Counted from the first letter of the stretch, positions 9,034-18,690 are shown. The stretch is 64,000 nt of DNA from an uncultured Mucilaginibacter sp. (GCF_913773635.1 NZ_CAJYGQ010000008.1:248001-312000); one strand, 5' to 3'. Numbers and translations are program-made. The notes: generated by a model not told the origin, from the sequence alone.

Positions 9034-9063
9034 AAGAGCCGTGATCTTATGACCACGGCTCTT
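9034..9063 (-). terminator. Intrinsic terminator after the DUF6515 gene
   Basis: Perfect 10-bp stem AAGAGCCGTG / CACGGCTCTT with a 10-base loop, followed on the minus strand by CTTTTTT. Confidence 0.85.
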
Positions 9064-9090
9064 GAAAAAAAACTACTATCACTTATCAAA

Positions 9091-10194
9091 TCACTGGTCA
9101 TCCGGCTCATCATCCGGTATTCCCGTTACCACATAAATTTTCTTTCCGTTAGCATCACGCTGCTCGTGCAGGTAAACGCCATCAGGTGTAAGCCAGTATT
9201 TTTCACCGTCAATTTTCACTTTGCGGCTGTCATCAGGTAATTCTTCAATTACGTCACCAATTTCAGGATAAACCTCGTTCTGCTGCTCGTTGCCAACTGA
9301 TGTATTATCAGTATTCAACTCACCATCTTTACCAACCACACGGTATACTAAACGGCCACTGCCATTAGTAACGGGTTGATAATATACACCGTTTGACTCG
9401 TAGTACTCAACACCATCAATAGTTATTGATTCAGCATCACTTGGCAAACGGTCAAGCTCGGCACCAACTGGCGGAGCAACTACCGTATATTGGTTATTTA
9501 AGTTTTGATAATAAAAACCATTACTGTAATAATACCATGATGAGCCCCAGTAAAACGGATAGTAACCTAAAGGCAGCGTACCGATACTTACACCAATACG
9601 TGGGTAATAATAACGGTTATAAAAGCCGCGGTAGTTGTGATAAAAACCCAGCGAAGGACGGCCGTAGTAGCCTCTCACCCCACCCCGAAAATAAGGACGG
9701 CCATAAAAAAAGCTTCTGCCGGCTGCGCCGCCGCGGTAATTATAACCCGGTCTTACGCCGTTGCGGAAACTATAAGAGCCCGGGGAGCGCCCAAAATTAC
9801 CTCGTGGATATCCAAAGCTTCCTCTTGAGTTTCTTGAACCTCCGTTAAACCTATTGTTATCAAACCTACCCCAAGAACCGAATGAAGATGAACGGTCAAA
9901 ACCATTTGGCCTTGTGCCGAAGCTTTGCCTGCCAGAGTTACCGCGTTGCTGAAAGCTACCTCCTCCTGGGTTTCCCCGCTGTGAAAAGCTGCCGCCAAAA
10001 CTCCCCCGCTGTCCGCCGCCAAAGCCGCCACGAGACCCTCCACCAAAACTGCCGCGTGATCCGCCGCCAAAACTGCCGCCGCGACCACCTCCGCCTCCGC
10101 CGCGTGCGCCACGCTGGGCATCTGCGGTAAGGGTAAACAGCACAGTTAATGCGCTTAACCCTATGCCCAACAAATATTTATTAAAATTTTTCAT
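9091..10194 (-). CDS. Secreted Gly/Arg-rich DUF6515 family protein
   Basis: 367 residues. A signal peptide (about 1-26, ending ADAQ) is followed by a long low-complexity stretch rich in Gly, Arg, Ser and Phe (repeats such as GGGSRGSFGGG, about 28-150). A Tyr-rich stretch comes next (YYGRPSLGFYHNYRGFYNRYYY). The C-terminal third has two copies of a small motif: ITIDGVEYYESNGVYYQPV and VKIDGEKYWLTPDGVYLHE. This matches the DUF6515 family, of unknown function. The low-complexity part is coded by GC-richer DNA than its neighbours, which fits its Gly/Arg content. Probably periplasmic or at the outer surface. Confidence 0.75.
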   Translation of the reverse strand: MKNFNKYLLGIGLSALTVLFTLTADAQRGARGGGGGGRGGSFGGGSRGSFGGGSRGGFGGGQRGSFGGSFSQRGNPGGGSFQQRGNSGRQSFGTRPNGFDRSSSFGSWGRFDNNRFNGGSRNSRGSFGYPRGNFGRSPGSYSFRNGVRPGYNYRGGAAGRSFFYGRPYFRGGVRGYYGRPSLGFYHNYRGFYNRYYYPRIGVSIGTLPLGYYPFYWGSSWYYYSNGFYYQNLNNQYTVVAPPVGAELDRLPSDAESITIDGVEYYESNGVYYQPVTNGSGRLVYRVVGKDGELNTDNTSVGNEQQNEVYPEIGDVIEELPDDSRKVKIDGEKYWLTPDGVYLHEQRDANGKKIYVVTGIPDDEPDDQ

Positions 10195-10342
10195 GTATGT
10201 AAAGAAAGATAATGGTATGTGCCCTTAAAGGGCGTTGTTAATCTTTCGACAGTTAAAGCAAACAAGGGTTTAACCATTAATCAAATTAAGTAGTTGCCAG
10301 AGCTTACAATTATATAAGGTGCAGATAGGTTATAAAAAACAA

Positions 10343-10371
10343 CTCCACCTTACCTTACCGGTAAAGTGGAG
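10343..10371 (-). terminator. Intrinsic terminator after the outer-membrane beta-barrel gene
   Basis: 9-bp stem CTCCACCTT / AAAGTGGAG (one G-U pair), followed on the minus strand by TTGTTTTTTA. Confidence 0.7.
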
Positions 10372-10393
10372 CATTAATGATATGTGATTATTA

Positions 10394-12844
10394 TTAGTTG
10401 CCTGACTTAACACGGCTCTTTTCGCTATCGGCACCGCTTTGGTGGCGGCGGGCCTGTATTTTAGTGTTACCAAAATTGTAGCTTAAGGTGAGGCGGGCTA
10501 CACGGGTCTCATTTTTTTGATATACATTAAAGTTTAAATTACCCTGGCGTACATTAAGGTTTTGTTCGCGAGTATTAAATACATCGCTTACAGAGAACTT
10601 CAAAGTTGCTTTCTTTTGTGCAAATGACTTGCTTATACCGGCATCTAAACCATATTGATGACCAATATGAAACAAGCCGTATGTTAATGGCGATTGGTAG
10701 TTAAATGTACCCTCAAGCTTAACTGTTTTGCTTAAGATAAATGTATTAATAGAATTACCTTGCAAAGCGTATTGACCATTGTCAATACCAGGCGATTTAA
10801 AGCCAAGGTAAAAACCTGTAATGTTGTTATTCATGCTCCACCATTTTGCCAGTTTAAAAGGCAAGCTAAGGTTGGCGTTATAAGAGTTTTGCTCGGCTAA
10901 ATTATCGCGGGTTATAAAGGTTACTTTTTGCTCGTCTATCTGGCGTGGAATTTCCACCATTACGTCGGTAGTTTTGCTGTAGCTCAGTGTTAAATTATAG
11001 GTTTTATTAAAGGTGTAAGATAACTCGAACGAATTAGTAAACTGTGGCCTTAAATTAGGGTTACCCTGCTGATAAGTATAAGCGTTTAAGATTTGTACAA
11101 AGCTGTTCAAGTCATCATAGCTTGGGCGATCAATACGGCGGCTGTAGTTTAAGCCTAAACTGTGCTTATCTGACAGCTCATGATTAACAAAAACACTTGG
11201 AAACCAGCTTAAATAATGCCTTTCATTAATGGTTGCCAAACCATTTATATCGCGCGAATCACCTTTGGAGTTAGTTTGTTCAGCACGCAAACCTGCCTGT
11301 ACTGATGTTTTTTTCCAGGTTTTGCTAAAGTTTACATAACCGGCATTAATGTTTTCGGTGTATTTATAACGGTTGGTACGTCCGGCATCGGCTACCCAAT
11401 TTCCGTTAAGTAATGAATCGGTACGTAAATCATTATCAGTTGCTACATAACTAAATTTCATGCCGGCCTCTAATTTCATGGTTTTGCCAAACGGGTTTGC
11501 ATAATCGGCCTTGTAAGTACCTATGTTAATTTTAGTAGGCAAGCTGTTACGCAACAACGATCTGGTACGCAAGGTGCTGCCATCGGCCTGAAAGAAATTA
11601 TTGATGTAGTTGTTACTTTGCCTGTTCCAAAAGTGTGAGTAGTCAACATCCATGCTCAACTCTTTACCTAAACTGTCAAATACCATACGGTTGTTAACGT
11701 TAGCAGCAAAGTTATTATAAGCTTCGCGCGAATCATTACCTGTAGTAGTTACACCGGTTTGATTTCCCTCGTTGCCACTTATAAATGTATTGTTGTTACT
11801 TAAACCATCAAACGATGAGTTGTAACCGCTTAGTTGAACACCCAATGTATTAGTTTTACTGATATCATAATCGGCACCTATTTTATAATTGTGTGAATTA
11901 CGGTTGCCCAACAGTGAAGTGTTCTCTCTAAAAAATGTATTTACGCCTGCATCATTAATAGTACGGTTTAGCACTAAGTTTTGCGGACGCTTGTTATTAA
12001 AATAACTGTAGTTACCGAAAAGATTAAGCTTGCCATCTTTATGGTTAAGATTTAAAGAGCTGCTTGCCTTATGATTTTGACCATAGCCTGCTGTGGCCGC
12101 AAAGCTTCCGTTGGTACCGCCTGCACGGTTTTTTTTCATTTTAATATTAATAATGCCGGAGTTGCCTGCAGCATCGTATTTAGCCGATGGGTTGGTGATT
12201 AATTCAATTGACTGAATGCTATTACCATCGGTTGAGCGTAAAAGCGCGGCAAGTTGTGCTGCAGACAGGTATGTTAACTTCCCGTCAATCATTACCGTTA
12301 CACCTTGTTTGCCTCTTAAGCTTATATTGTCATCTTTATCAATAGTTACGCCGGGTGCACGTTCAAGTATTTCCATAGCCGAGTTACCTGCAGCAAGTAC
12401 ACTATTTTCAACGTTCATAACCGTGCGGTCAATTTTACGCTCAATCAAAGGTTTAGTTGCTGTAACTGTAACTGCGGCAAGACTTTTGGAAGATGATACC
12501 AATTTCAGCGCCGGAACGCTTACGGTTGCGTTTGCCAGTACATTAACCGGTGCACTTACAGCTTTATCAAAACCAACAACAGTTGCCTTTACCAAATAAG
12601 TGCCGGCTGCAATGCGTTCAATTGAGTAAGCTCCCGCTTCATTGCTCAGGCTGCTTTTAACTACTGATGAGTCTTTTGCACGCAATAAGGTAACTGTAGC
12701 AAAATCGGCAGGCTTACCACTGTCTGTAATTAAACTGCCCGAAATTTTACCTGTTGGTGCTGCGGGTGAGGTTTGGGCTTGCACTGCATTACCCCCTGCG
12801 GCTAGGATGATAAAGGCAAATATTTTATAGGTTATTGATTTCAT
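10394..12844 (-). CDS. Outer membrane beta-barrel protein, TonB-dependent receptor-like (OMP_b-brl_3)
   Basis: 816 residues. Signal peptide (about 1-23); a carboxypeptidase-regulatory-like beta-sandwich (about 30-120, GKISGSLITDSGKPADFATV); a plug-like domain (about 130-235, MEILERAPGVTIDKDDNISL and GKQGVTVMIDGKLTYLS); and a long outer-membrane barrel rich in aromatic/polar alternation. The architecture matches the outer membrane beta-barrel family (PF14905) common in Bacteroidota. Ligand unknown. It is not next to a SusD gene, so it is probably not a glycan importer of the SusCD type. The far C-terminus is basic and hydrophilic, which is unusual for a barrel normally ending in an aromatic residue. 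Monocistronic. Confidence 0.88.
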   Translation of the reverse strand: MKSITYKIFAFIILAAGGNAVQAQTSPAAPTGKISGSLITDSGKPADFATVTLLRAKDSSVVKSSLSNEAGAYSIERIAAGTYLVKATVVGFDKAVSAPVNVLANATVSVPALKLVSSSKSLAAVTVTATKPLIERKIDRTVMNVENSVLAAGNSAMEILERAPGVTIDKDDNISLRGKQGVTVMIDGKLTYLSAAQLAALLRSTDGNSIQSIELITNPSAKYDAAGNSGIINIKMKKNRAGGTNGSFAATAGYGQNHKASSSLNLNHKDGKLNLFGNYSYFNNKRPQNLVLNRTINDAGVNTFFRENTSLLGNRNSHNYKIGADYDISKTNTLGVQLSGYNSSFDGLSNNNTFISGNEGNQTGVTTTGNDSREAYNNFAANVNNRMVFDSLGKELSMDVDYSHFWNRQSNNYINNFFQADGSTLRTRSLLRNSLPTKINIGTYKADYANPFGKTMKLEAGMKFSYVATDNDLRTDSLLNGNWVADAGRTNRYKYTENINAGYVNFSKTWKKTSVQAGLRAEQTNSKGDSRDINGLATINERHYLSWFPSVFVNHELSDKHSLGLNYSRRIDRPSYDDLNSFVQILNAYTYQQGNPNLRPQFTNSFELSYTFNKTYNLTLSYSKTTDVMVEIPRQIDEQKVTFITRDNLAEQNSYNANLSLPFKLAKWWSMNNNITGFYLGFKSPGIDNGQYALQGNSINTFILSKTVKLEGTFNYQSPLTYGLFHIGHQYGLDAGISKSFAQKKATLKFSVSDVFNTREQNLNVRQGNLNFNVYQKNETRVARLTLSYNFGNTKIQARRHQSGADSEKSRVKSGN

Positions 12845-13210
12845 GTTGAGTTGAGTGTGATGTTTAGTATAAATTCTTTGGCAATAGGCTTCCTACTAAA
12901 GATTTTTCAATCTTTTTTAAGTTATTAATCTTATTGATTTTTTGATTTTAAGCTTGGCCGTGCCGGTAAGCTTATGTTTTAGTATTTGTTAGTAAGATGC
13001 ATGTTAGTGGCATCTGGTTACACAAAATTTCACATTTTTTATTTGATGTGATTTTATGGTGTATTCAAAGGATTGATAGATGAATGGCAGGCGCCCTTAT
13101 TATTATAATCGGAGTAATGAGTACGCAATACAGAGAAGGTGCAAAATTATGCGTCCAGCCTGCAACTCATCATGAACATTACAGCAGGCCGGACGCAGAT
13201 TGTAGATTAT
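12845..13210. other. Intergenic region with hairpins, no gene seen
   Basis: 366 bases, very AT-rich near 12900-12950. It contains a nested hairpin at 12949-12974 (TAAGCTT/AAGCTTA arms around GGC-CGT-GCC) and the terminator hairpin of the PspC gene at 13151-13196. It must also hold the promoter of the beta-barrel gene, which I could not assign. Confidence 0.6.
13151..13196 (-). terminator. Hairpin after the PspC gene, likely terminator
   Basis: 13-bp stem GCGTCCAGCCTGC / GCAGGCCGGACGC with one mismatch and a 20-base loop, 15 bases after the stop codon. The following T-run is weak (ATAATTTTG). Confidence 0.6.
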
Positions 13211-15028
13211 TTACTGAACCTTAACGTGACGACGACGAACGACCACCGGCTTTTTTGCAGGTGCAGGTTTTGTTGTTTTAATGGTATCATCAATATATAT
13301 AGTATCGGGTGCAGTTGGTGCTGCCGGCGCCGGAGGTGGAGCTACAGCGTTATTCATCGCTTCGCCTGCATCAACTATCCCGTCATTATTAGTGTCAAGC
13401 TCCTGCGTTACCGAATCAACCGGCACAGGCACTACCTGCTCATACTTACACTTTAACCCTTCTTCGGTCATAACAAATGGCACCATTTCCGAATCCTTTC
13501 CTGAACGGCTAGGAGGCAGGCACTCATAAACGTTTATATAATTAGATATATAACGGTTTATGTTTTCATTGATCATAATAGTAGCATTCAATGGTATACG
13601 TAATGTTAACCGCACCTTTTCGTTATGCCATGCCTTATTGTTTACACGGCGTAATCTTCTGTCAAACTTTAAAACCGAATCTTGCTGCATAAATACGTAA
13701 CGGGTACTCCGGGCGTTTTCCAGGGCTGCCTCATAATCACTACCACGGGCCGAAAACTCCTGAACAAGTACAGGATATGGCACATCTGATTTTTCGATAT
13801 CAATAGTTACACTGCGCGGTTCAAGCTCATGCCTGTCGTCATCGTCAGTTAAAACCATATTTTTAAACTTGTCTTTTATTTCTAAACGAACACTGTCATC
13901 ATGTGTAAGAAACATGGCATCGTTTAACTGCAAATAGTAAACCTGACTTTTATTAGGTTTTAAGTTAGATGTTTGTGAAAAGCTTGCACCCTCTTTGAAT
14001 TCAGAAGCTGCACGTGCGCCATGATAGCCTAATATAGCAAGAGCACTAAGCCAAATAACAAAAAGCATAACACCTGCCGAACGACTGATGGCTGATGTAG
14101 AAAATACAGCACTTGATACTACGATAATAATTACGGTTAAGGGAATGATTGCTATTAAGGCTACCGCTGCACGCACCTGATTAATATGCTCGTAATTAAA
14201 AAAATTATCAGGCAGAGAAAAGCTATCGCCACCAAAAAACCAGGTAGCGCCCAAACCTACAACCACAGCTATTATACCACCAACGCAACTTAAAATTAAA
14301 GCTAAGCCTAATAACTTAATAATTACCCTACCTGCGCCACCAAAAAAGGCACCAAGATGATGAAAGAAATCACTAATAAAATCACGCGTTTTGTACACAA
14401 ACGGCCTGCTGTCATGCTTTAAACCAGCAATACGGTCGCTTACTGAACTTAATTCCGCTTCAAAATTCCGTTTAAAGCCTTGCAAGTCAAGCGGCTCACC
14501 TTTCATGGCCATCCTATCAGCGCGGGTAACTGCTTTAGGTACAATTATCCACAAAATGGCATAAAGGAATAAACCGGTACCAAAAAACACAAATGCTACT
14601 GCAAAAAACAGACGCACCCAAACCGACGGAATATCAAAGTAATTGGCAACTCCTGCACATACACCACCAATAAGATGATCTTCAGGATCGCGAAATAAAC
14701 GCCTGCTGGTAGATTGATAAGCAAACTCATTTGCAGTAAAGCTGTCAGCTGTTTCTTCGTCAATGGTTTCAAAGTCTTTAACCGATCCCATTTGCGCAAT
14801 AACATATTCAATATCCTGATCAATCACTGCCTGCCTGCCTTCACGTGCTAAAATTTCGGTAAGCATTTCGGCAATACGGTTTTCAATATCTGTTGTAATC
14901 TCTAAACTATCTGCCGAATTAAAGAAATGACGCTTTACGTCGGTCATATATTCCTTGAGCAGTTCGTAGGCCTGTTCCTCAATATGGAATACAGTACCAT
15001 TTATGTTGATGATAATTGTTTTATTCAT
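13211..15028 (-). CDS. PspC domain membrane protein with C-terminal EF-hand-like loop
   Basis: 605 residues. An N-terminal soluble region (about 1-110) is followed by a PspC domain (about 112-170, LIGGVCAGVANYFDIP then a hydrophobic stretch), which in other bacteria senses or signals envelope stress. Three more hydrophobic segments follow (about 230-260, 285-310 and 320-345), then a large soluble region with beta-strand character. Residues 545-556 (DTNNDGIVDAGE) fit the EF-hand/dockerin calcium loop exactly, followed by a Pro/Ala-rich and basic tail. It lies 28 bases downstream of a PadR regulator in the same direction, a pairing typical of Bacteroidota, so expression is probably controlled by that regulator. 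Confidence 0.85.
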   Translation of the reverse strand: MNKTIIININGTVFHIEEQAYELLKEYMTDVKRHFFNSADSLEITTDIENRIAEMLTEILAREGRQAVIDQDIEYVIAQMGSVKDFETIDEETADSFTANEFAYQSTSRRLFRDPEDHLIGGVCAGVANYFDIPSVWVRLFFAVAFVFFGTGLFLYAILWIIVPKAVTRADRMAMKGEPLDLQGFKRNFEAELSSVSDRIAGLKHDSRPFVYKTRDFISDFFHHLGAFFGGAGRVIIKLLGLALILSCVGGIIAVVVGLGATWFFGGDSFSLPDNFFNYEHINQVRAAVALIAIIPLTVIIIVVSSAVFSTSAISRSAGVMLFVIWLSALAILGYHGARAASEFKEGASFSQTSNLKPNKSQVYYLQLNDAMFLTHDDSVRLEIKDKFKNMVLTDDDDRHELEPRSVTIDIEKSDVPYPVLVQEFSARGSDYEAALENARSTRYVFMQQDSVLKFDRRLRRVNNKAWHNEKVRLTLRIPLNATIMINENINRYISNYINVYECLPPSRSGKDSEMVPFVMTEEGLKCKYEQVVPVPVDSVTQELDTNNDGIVDAGEAMNNAVAPPPAPAAPTAPDTIYIDDTIKTTKPAPAKKPVVVRRRHVKVQ

Positions 15029-15056
15029 GACGATTTATAGTTAATAGCGAGTGATT

Positions 15057-15389
15057 TTATTTTCTTCCTTCAATAGATGTTTGCACGGCAAAGGCAAGTT
15101 CCTGCCAGGTTTTATCTAATTGTTCAAGCACTCTACGGCCATCATCTGATAGCACGTAATACTTTCGCGGCGGACCCGATGTTGATTCTACCCAGTTGTA
15201 ACTGAGTAGTCCGTTATTTTTTAGGCGGGTAAGCAACGGGTATAAAGTACCCTCAACTACAAGAAGTTGTGCTTTTTTCAACTCGGCAATTATATCTGAA
15301 GCATATATCTCGCCTTTGGCAATTACACAGAGTATACAATACTCGAGTATGCCTTTTCGCATTTGGGTTTGAGTGTTTTCTACAAGCAT
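15057..15389 (-). CDS. PadR family transcriptional regulator
   Basis: 110 residues from the ATG at 15389; an ORF extends 12 codons further upstream, but that would run into the operator region. Winged-helix PadR domain: LEYCILCVIAKGEIYASDI, then the wing GTLYPLLTRLKNNGLLSY and GPPRKYYVLSDDG. PadR proteins are usually repressors of their own operon that respond to small molecules or envelope stress. It is the first gene of the operon with the PspC gene (28-base gap). Inverted repeats directly upstream (15392-15429) are a likely operator. Confidence 0.9.
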   Translation of the reverse strand: MLVENTQTQMRKGILEYCILCVIAKGEIYASDIIAELKKAQLLVVEGTLYPLLTRLKNNGLLSYNWVESTSGPPRKYYVLSDDGRRVLEQLDKTWQELAFAVQTSIEGRK

Positions 15390-15391
15390 AA

Positions 15392-15429
15392 TACAAAGAT
15401 ATATGTTTTGTATTGTATTATGCAATACA
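15392..15429. promoter_or_regulatory. Overlapping inverted repeats, candidate PadR operator
   Basis: Two inverted repeats sit just before the padR start: TACAAA-N9-TTTGTA (15392-15412) and TGTATTG-N7-CAATACA (15409-15429). They overlap by a few bases and lie where a promoter for padR-pspC is expected, so autorepression is the simplest reading. Confidence 0.5.
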
Positions 15430-15492
15430 TAGTACTAAATTATGTTAATTTTAACTTCAATACTTCCTTTTTTTAACTTTCTTGTTACTTAA

Positions 15493-15524
15493 TTTGATTT
15501 TTTCGAAATTGTAACATACATTTA
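15493..15524 (+). promoter_or_regulatory. Candidate promoter for the susC operon
   Basis: TTTG (15493-15496), a 20-base spacer, and TACATTTA (15517-15524), one mismatch from TAnnTTTG. The leader would be about 30 bases. Confidence 0.4.
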
Positions 15525-15561
15525 ATGACTATTTAATAATTAACTGATCTTATAAAAAAAC

Positions 15562-18500
15562 ATGAAGAGACTTCTACTTGTAAGTTTGTGCATGCTATGC
15601 CTGTGTGTTACACAGCTTTATGCGCAAAGTAAGACTGTTACTGGTACGGTAACAGCTAAGGATGACGGGCTTCCTTTGCCCGGTGTTTCTGTAAGTGTAA
15701 AAGGCACAACTACAGGAACTCAAGCCAACGGTGATGGTAAATTTACTATCACTGCACCTAACGGCGCAACACTTGTATTTTCGTTTATTGGCTACAAAAC
15801 GCAAGAAGTTGCAGTTGGTAGCGGTTCAACGGTAAATGTATCATTAGAAACCGCCAGTACCCAATTGGGCGAGGTTGTGATAACTGGTGCACTTGGTATA
15901 CAAAGGCCGAAAAAGGAAATTGGCTATGCGGCAACGGTAGTTAACAACGAAACCATCACTGCCGGTAACGCTGTGAATCTTGCTAACGGCCTTCAAGGCA
16001 AGGTATCAGGCTTGAATATCACATCTGCTAACAACGGTGTTTTTGAGAACGTAAAAATCAACCTTCGTGGTATACGCTCTTTAACAGGAAACAACAACCC
16101 GTTATTATTGATTGATGGTTTGCAAACTGACATCAACTACTTATCATCAATCAATCCTAATGACATTGAAAACGTTAACGTTTTAAAAGGTTCAGCAGGT
16201 GCGGCAGTGTACGGTCCGGACGCGCGTAACGGTGTGATTGTAGTTACAACAAAAAAAGGCACAAGAGATGATAAACCTGTTGTAACAGTTGGTAACTCTA
16301 CACAATTTCAAAAAATATCATTCTTTCCGAAGTTTCAAAACAGCTTTGGTAGCGGTGGTGCAGGTGAATACATCCCGTATGAAAACTGGTCATGGGGCCC
16401 TGCGTTTGATGGTTCAACTGTTGAATTAGGTCATGAACTATCTGACGGAACAGTGCAAACTACTGACTACAGTGCAAAAAATGATCGTAAAAAGTTTTTT
16501 AATACCGGTAGAATCATTCAAAATGATGTATCGATTGCTGCCAAGAACTTCTTTTTAAGCTTACAGGATGCAAACATCAATGGTATTGTTCCTGAAGACA
16601 AAAACCGCAGAACCGGCATACGTTTGAATACCAGCCGTGAGTACGGACGCTTTAAAGTAGGATTAAACACCAACTACATTCAGCAAAACTATAATGTGTT
16701 TGATGATTTGGCTATGGAAGATTATAACACAGCAAACAACGTTGGTTTGAACGGTGGTTTGATGAACCTTATCTTCAACACTCCTGCGCATGTGCCGTTA
16801 ACTTCTTATAAAGACTTCAGAAACAATCAATATGCACAGTTTAACAATTATTTCAATGATTATGGCTTAAACCCATATTTTGCAATTGATAATTGGAGAA
16901 AAGTTGGTAAACGTCAGGATTTGTTGCTTAATCTGGACATGAATTTAAAAGTTACAGATTGGTTGAACGTAACTTACCGTGCAGGTTTAAACAGCCAAAA
17001 CATTACTGAGAGAAGACTATCAGAAGGTGAAACACCTAATGCTTACGGATTAGATCGTTCATTTAAAACCATTCCAGGCCGTGCCGAAGAACGTTCTTAT
17101 TACTATCAACGGTTATCATCTGAGTTATTTGCAACATTCAACAAACAAATAAACGAAGACTTTAAGGTTGGAGCTATTTTAGGTACGTACGTACGTCAGG
17201 ACGAGTCTCGTGATACCCGCGTTGGTGCAACGCTTGTGGTTCCTGAACTTTACAACATTAGCCAAAGAGTTGGTTTGTTAACAGGGTCATCACCCTTTAG
17301 CCGTAACAGATTGTTCTCATACTACGGTACAGCTAACGTAAGTTACAAAGGTTGGGCAAATTTAGAGTTAACCGGTCGTAATGACAGAGTATCTGTTTTA
17401 GATCCGAGCAATAACTCATTCTTTTACCCTGGTGCCACAGCATCGATTGTAGTAAGTGATGCATTTGATTTCTTCAAAAACAATGATGCTATATCTTACT
17501 TCAAAATCAGGGGTGCTATAAATAAAACAGGTAACGCTGATATCGCCTCTTACCTTTTGCTACCTACTTACAATCAACCAGCCGGATATCCATTTGGATC
17601 ATTACCTGGTTATACAGCAGGTAATAGTATTACTGATGCTAACCTTAAACCTGAGTTTACTGTTAACAGTGAGTTTGGTTTTGAAATGTCGTTCCTTAGA
17701 AACCGCATCAACTTAGAGGCTACTTACTTCCATCAGAAAAATACTGATCAGATCATTCCAACCAGTATTTCTTCTGCAACAGGCTTTACCGGCTATACCC
17801 TTAACGCTGCATCATTTACTAACAAAGGTTTTGAATTAGATTTAGGCTTAACCCCAATTGTTAGAATTAAAGATGTAAGCATTAACCTAAAAGCTAACGC
17901 TACTTATAATGACACCGAAATTACTAAGATTGCTGAAGGGCTTGATGAGTTATTTATAGGTGGCTATACCAATGCTGCAAACTATGCAATTAAAGGTTCA
18001 CCTGCATTTTTGATTAAAGGTTCTGATTACAATAGAGATCCACAAGGACGTGTTATTGTAAGCTCAACTACAGGTTTACCTACGCAAAACCCAATCACTA
18101 AGCCATACGGCCGTACTTTACCAAAATGGATTCTTGGCTTAAATCCATATGTTAAATACAAAAGTTTAAACGTGTCTGCGTTATTTGAGTATAAAGGTGG
18201 TTATTATGCTTATCATAATATTGGCCCTGATATGGCTTGGACAGGTGTTTCTGAAGCATCAGCTAGCAACAACAGGCAGCCATTTGTATTCCCTAACTCA
18301 TCTATACTTGTTAACGGACAGTATGTACCAAATACAGGTGTAACACTTAACAGCCCTGAAACATTCTATACAGGCGTTTACCGTAACGTATCATCAAACT
18401 TTATTACAAGTGCAGCTGCATGGCGTTTGCGTGAGGTATCAATTACTTATGACCTGCCAGTAGCAAAACTATTCGGAAACCAAAAAGTAATTAAAGCCTT

Positions 18501-18690
18501 AAACGTTGGCTTAACCGGTCGTAACCTGGTATTATGGTTACCAAAAACTAACGTGTACACCGATCCTGACTTTACATTCCAAAATGGTGCTACAACAGGC
18601 GTAGTGTCAGGTAATACTGCAGGTATTAGTAATTCACAAATTAATCCTCCGGTTAGAACCTTTGGTGGAAACATCACTGTTACTTTCTAA
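15562..18690 (+). CDS. SusC/RagA family TonB-linked outer membrane protein
   Basis: 1042 residues. Signal peptide (about 1-21); carboxypeptidase-D regulatory-like domain (about 25-100, VTGTVTAKDDGLPLPGVSVS); TonB-dependent plug (about 110-230, including the SusC-family signature NPLLLIDGLQTD and VYGPDARNGVIVVTTKKG); then a 22-strand barrel ending in an aromatic residue (TVTF). SusC forms the outer-membrane channel that, with the SusD lid, imports glycans or peptides using TonB energy. Followed after 17 bases by susD and then a DUF1735 lipoprotein, so one operon. No hybrid two-component system, sigma/anti-sigma pair or glycoside hydrolase lies beside it, so the substrate cannot be named. Confidence 0.96.
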   Translation: MKRLLLVSLCMLCLCVTQLYAQSKTVTGTVTAKDDGLPLPGVSVSVKGTTTGTQANGDGKFTITAPNGATLVFSFIGYKTQEVAVGSGSTVNVSLETASTQLGEVVITGALGIQRPKKEIGYAATVVNNETITAGNAVNLANGLQGKVSGLNITSANNGVFENVKINLRGIRSLTGNNNPLLLIDGLQTDINYLSSINPNDIENVNVLKGSAGAAVYGPDARNGVIVVTTKKGTRDDKPVVTVGNSTQFQKISFFPKFQNSFGSGGAGEYIPYENWSWGPAFDGSTVELGHELSDGTVQTTDYSAKNDRKKFFNTGRIIQNDVSIAAKNFFLSLQDANINGIVPEDKNRRTGIRLNTSREYGRFKVGLNTNYIQQNYNVFDDLAMEDYNTANNVGLNGGLMNLIFNTPAHVPLTSYKDFRNNQYAQFNNYFNDYGLNPYFAIDNWRKVGKRQDLLLNLDMNLKVTDWLNVTYRAGLNSQNITERRLSEGETPNAYGLDRSFKTIPGRAEERSYYYQRLSSELFATFNKQINEDFKVGAILGTYVRQDESRDTRVGATLVVPELYNISQRVGLLTGSSPFSRNRLFSYYGTANVSYKGWANLELTGRNDRVSVLDPSNNSFFYPGATASIVVSDAFDFFKNNDAISYFKIRGAINKTGNADIASYLLLPTYNQPAGYPFGSLPGYTAGNSITDANLKPEFTVNSEFGFEMSFLRNRINLEATYFHQKNTDQIIPTSISSATGFTGYTLNAASFTNKGFELDLGLTPIVRIKDVSINLKANATYNDTEITKIAEGLDELFIGGYTNAANYAIKGSPAFLIKGSDYNRDPQGRVIVSSTTGLPTQNPITKPYGRTLPKWILGLNPYVKYKSLNVSALFEYKGGYYAYHNIGPDMAWTGVSEASASNNRQPFVFPNSSILVNGQYVPNTGVTLNSPETFYTGVYRNVSSNFITSAAAWRLREVSITYDLPVAKLFGNQKVIKALNVGLTGRNLVLWLPKTNVYTDPDFTFQNGATTGVVSGNTAGISNSQINPPVRTFGGNITVTF

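Noticed and set aside
8967-9113. N-terminal extension of the Cys-rich protein to 162 residues
   Set aside because: The extra codons run through the terminator hairpin of the next gene and have no family resemblance; the ATG at 8966 begins the recognisable protein.
9753-10121. Long Ala/Val-rich frame in the Gly/Arg-rich gene
   Set aside because: Overlapping frame in GC-rich repeats; the DUF6515 frame has the signal peptide and conserved end.
9034-10194. Horizontal transfer suggested by the GC-rich stretch near 9650-10100
   Set aside because: The base shift is explained by Gly/Arg codons of the low-complexity protein; flanking genes look native.
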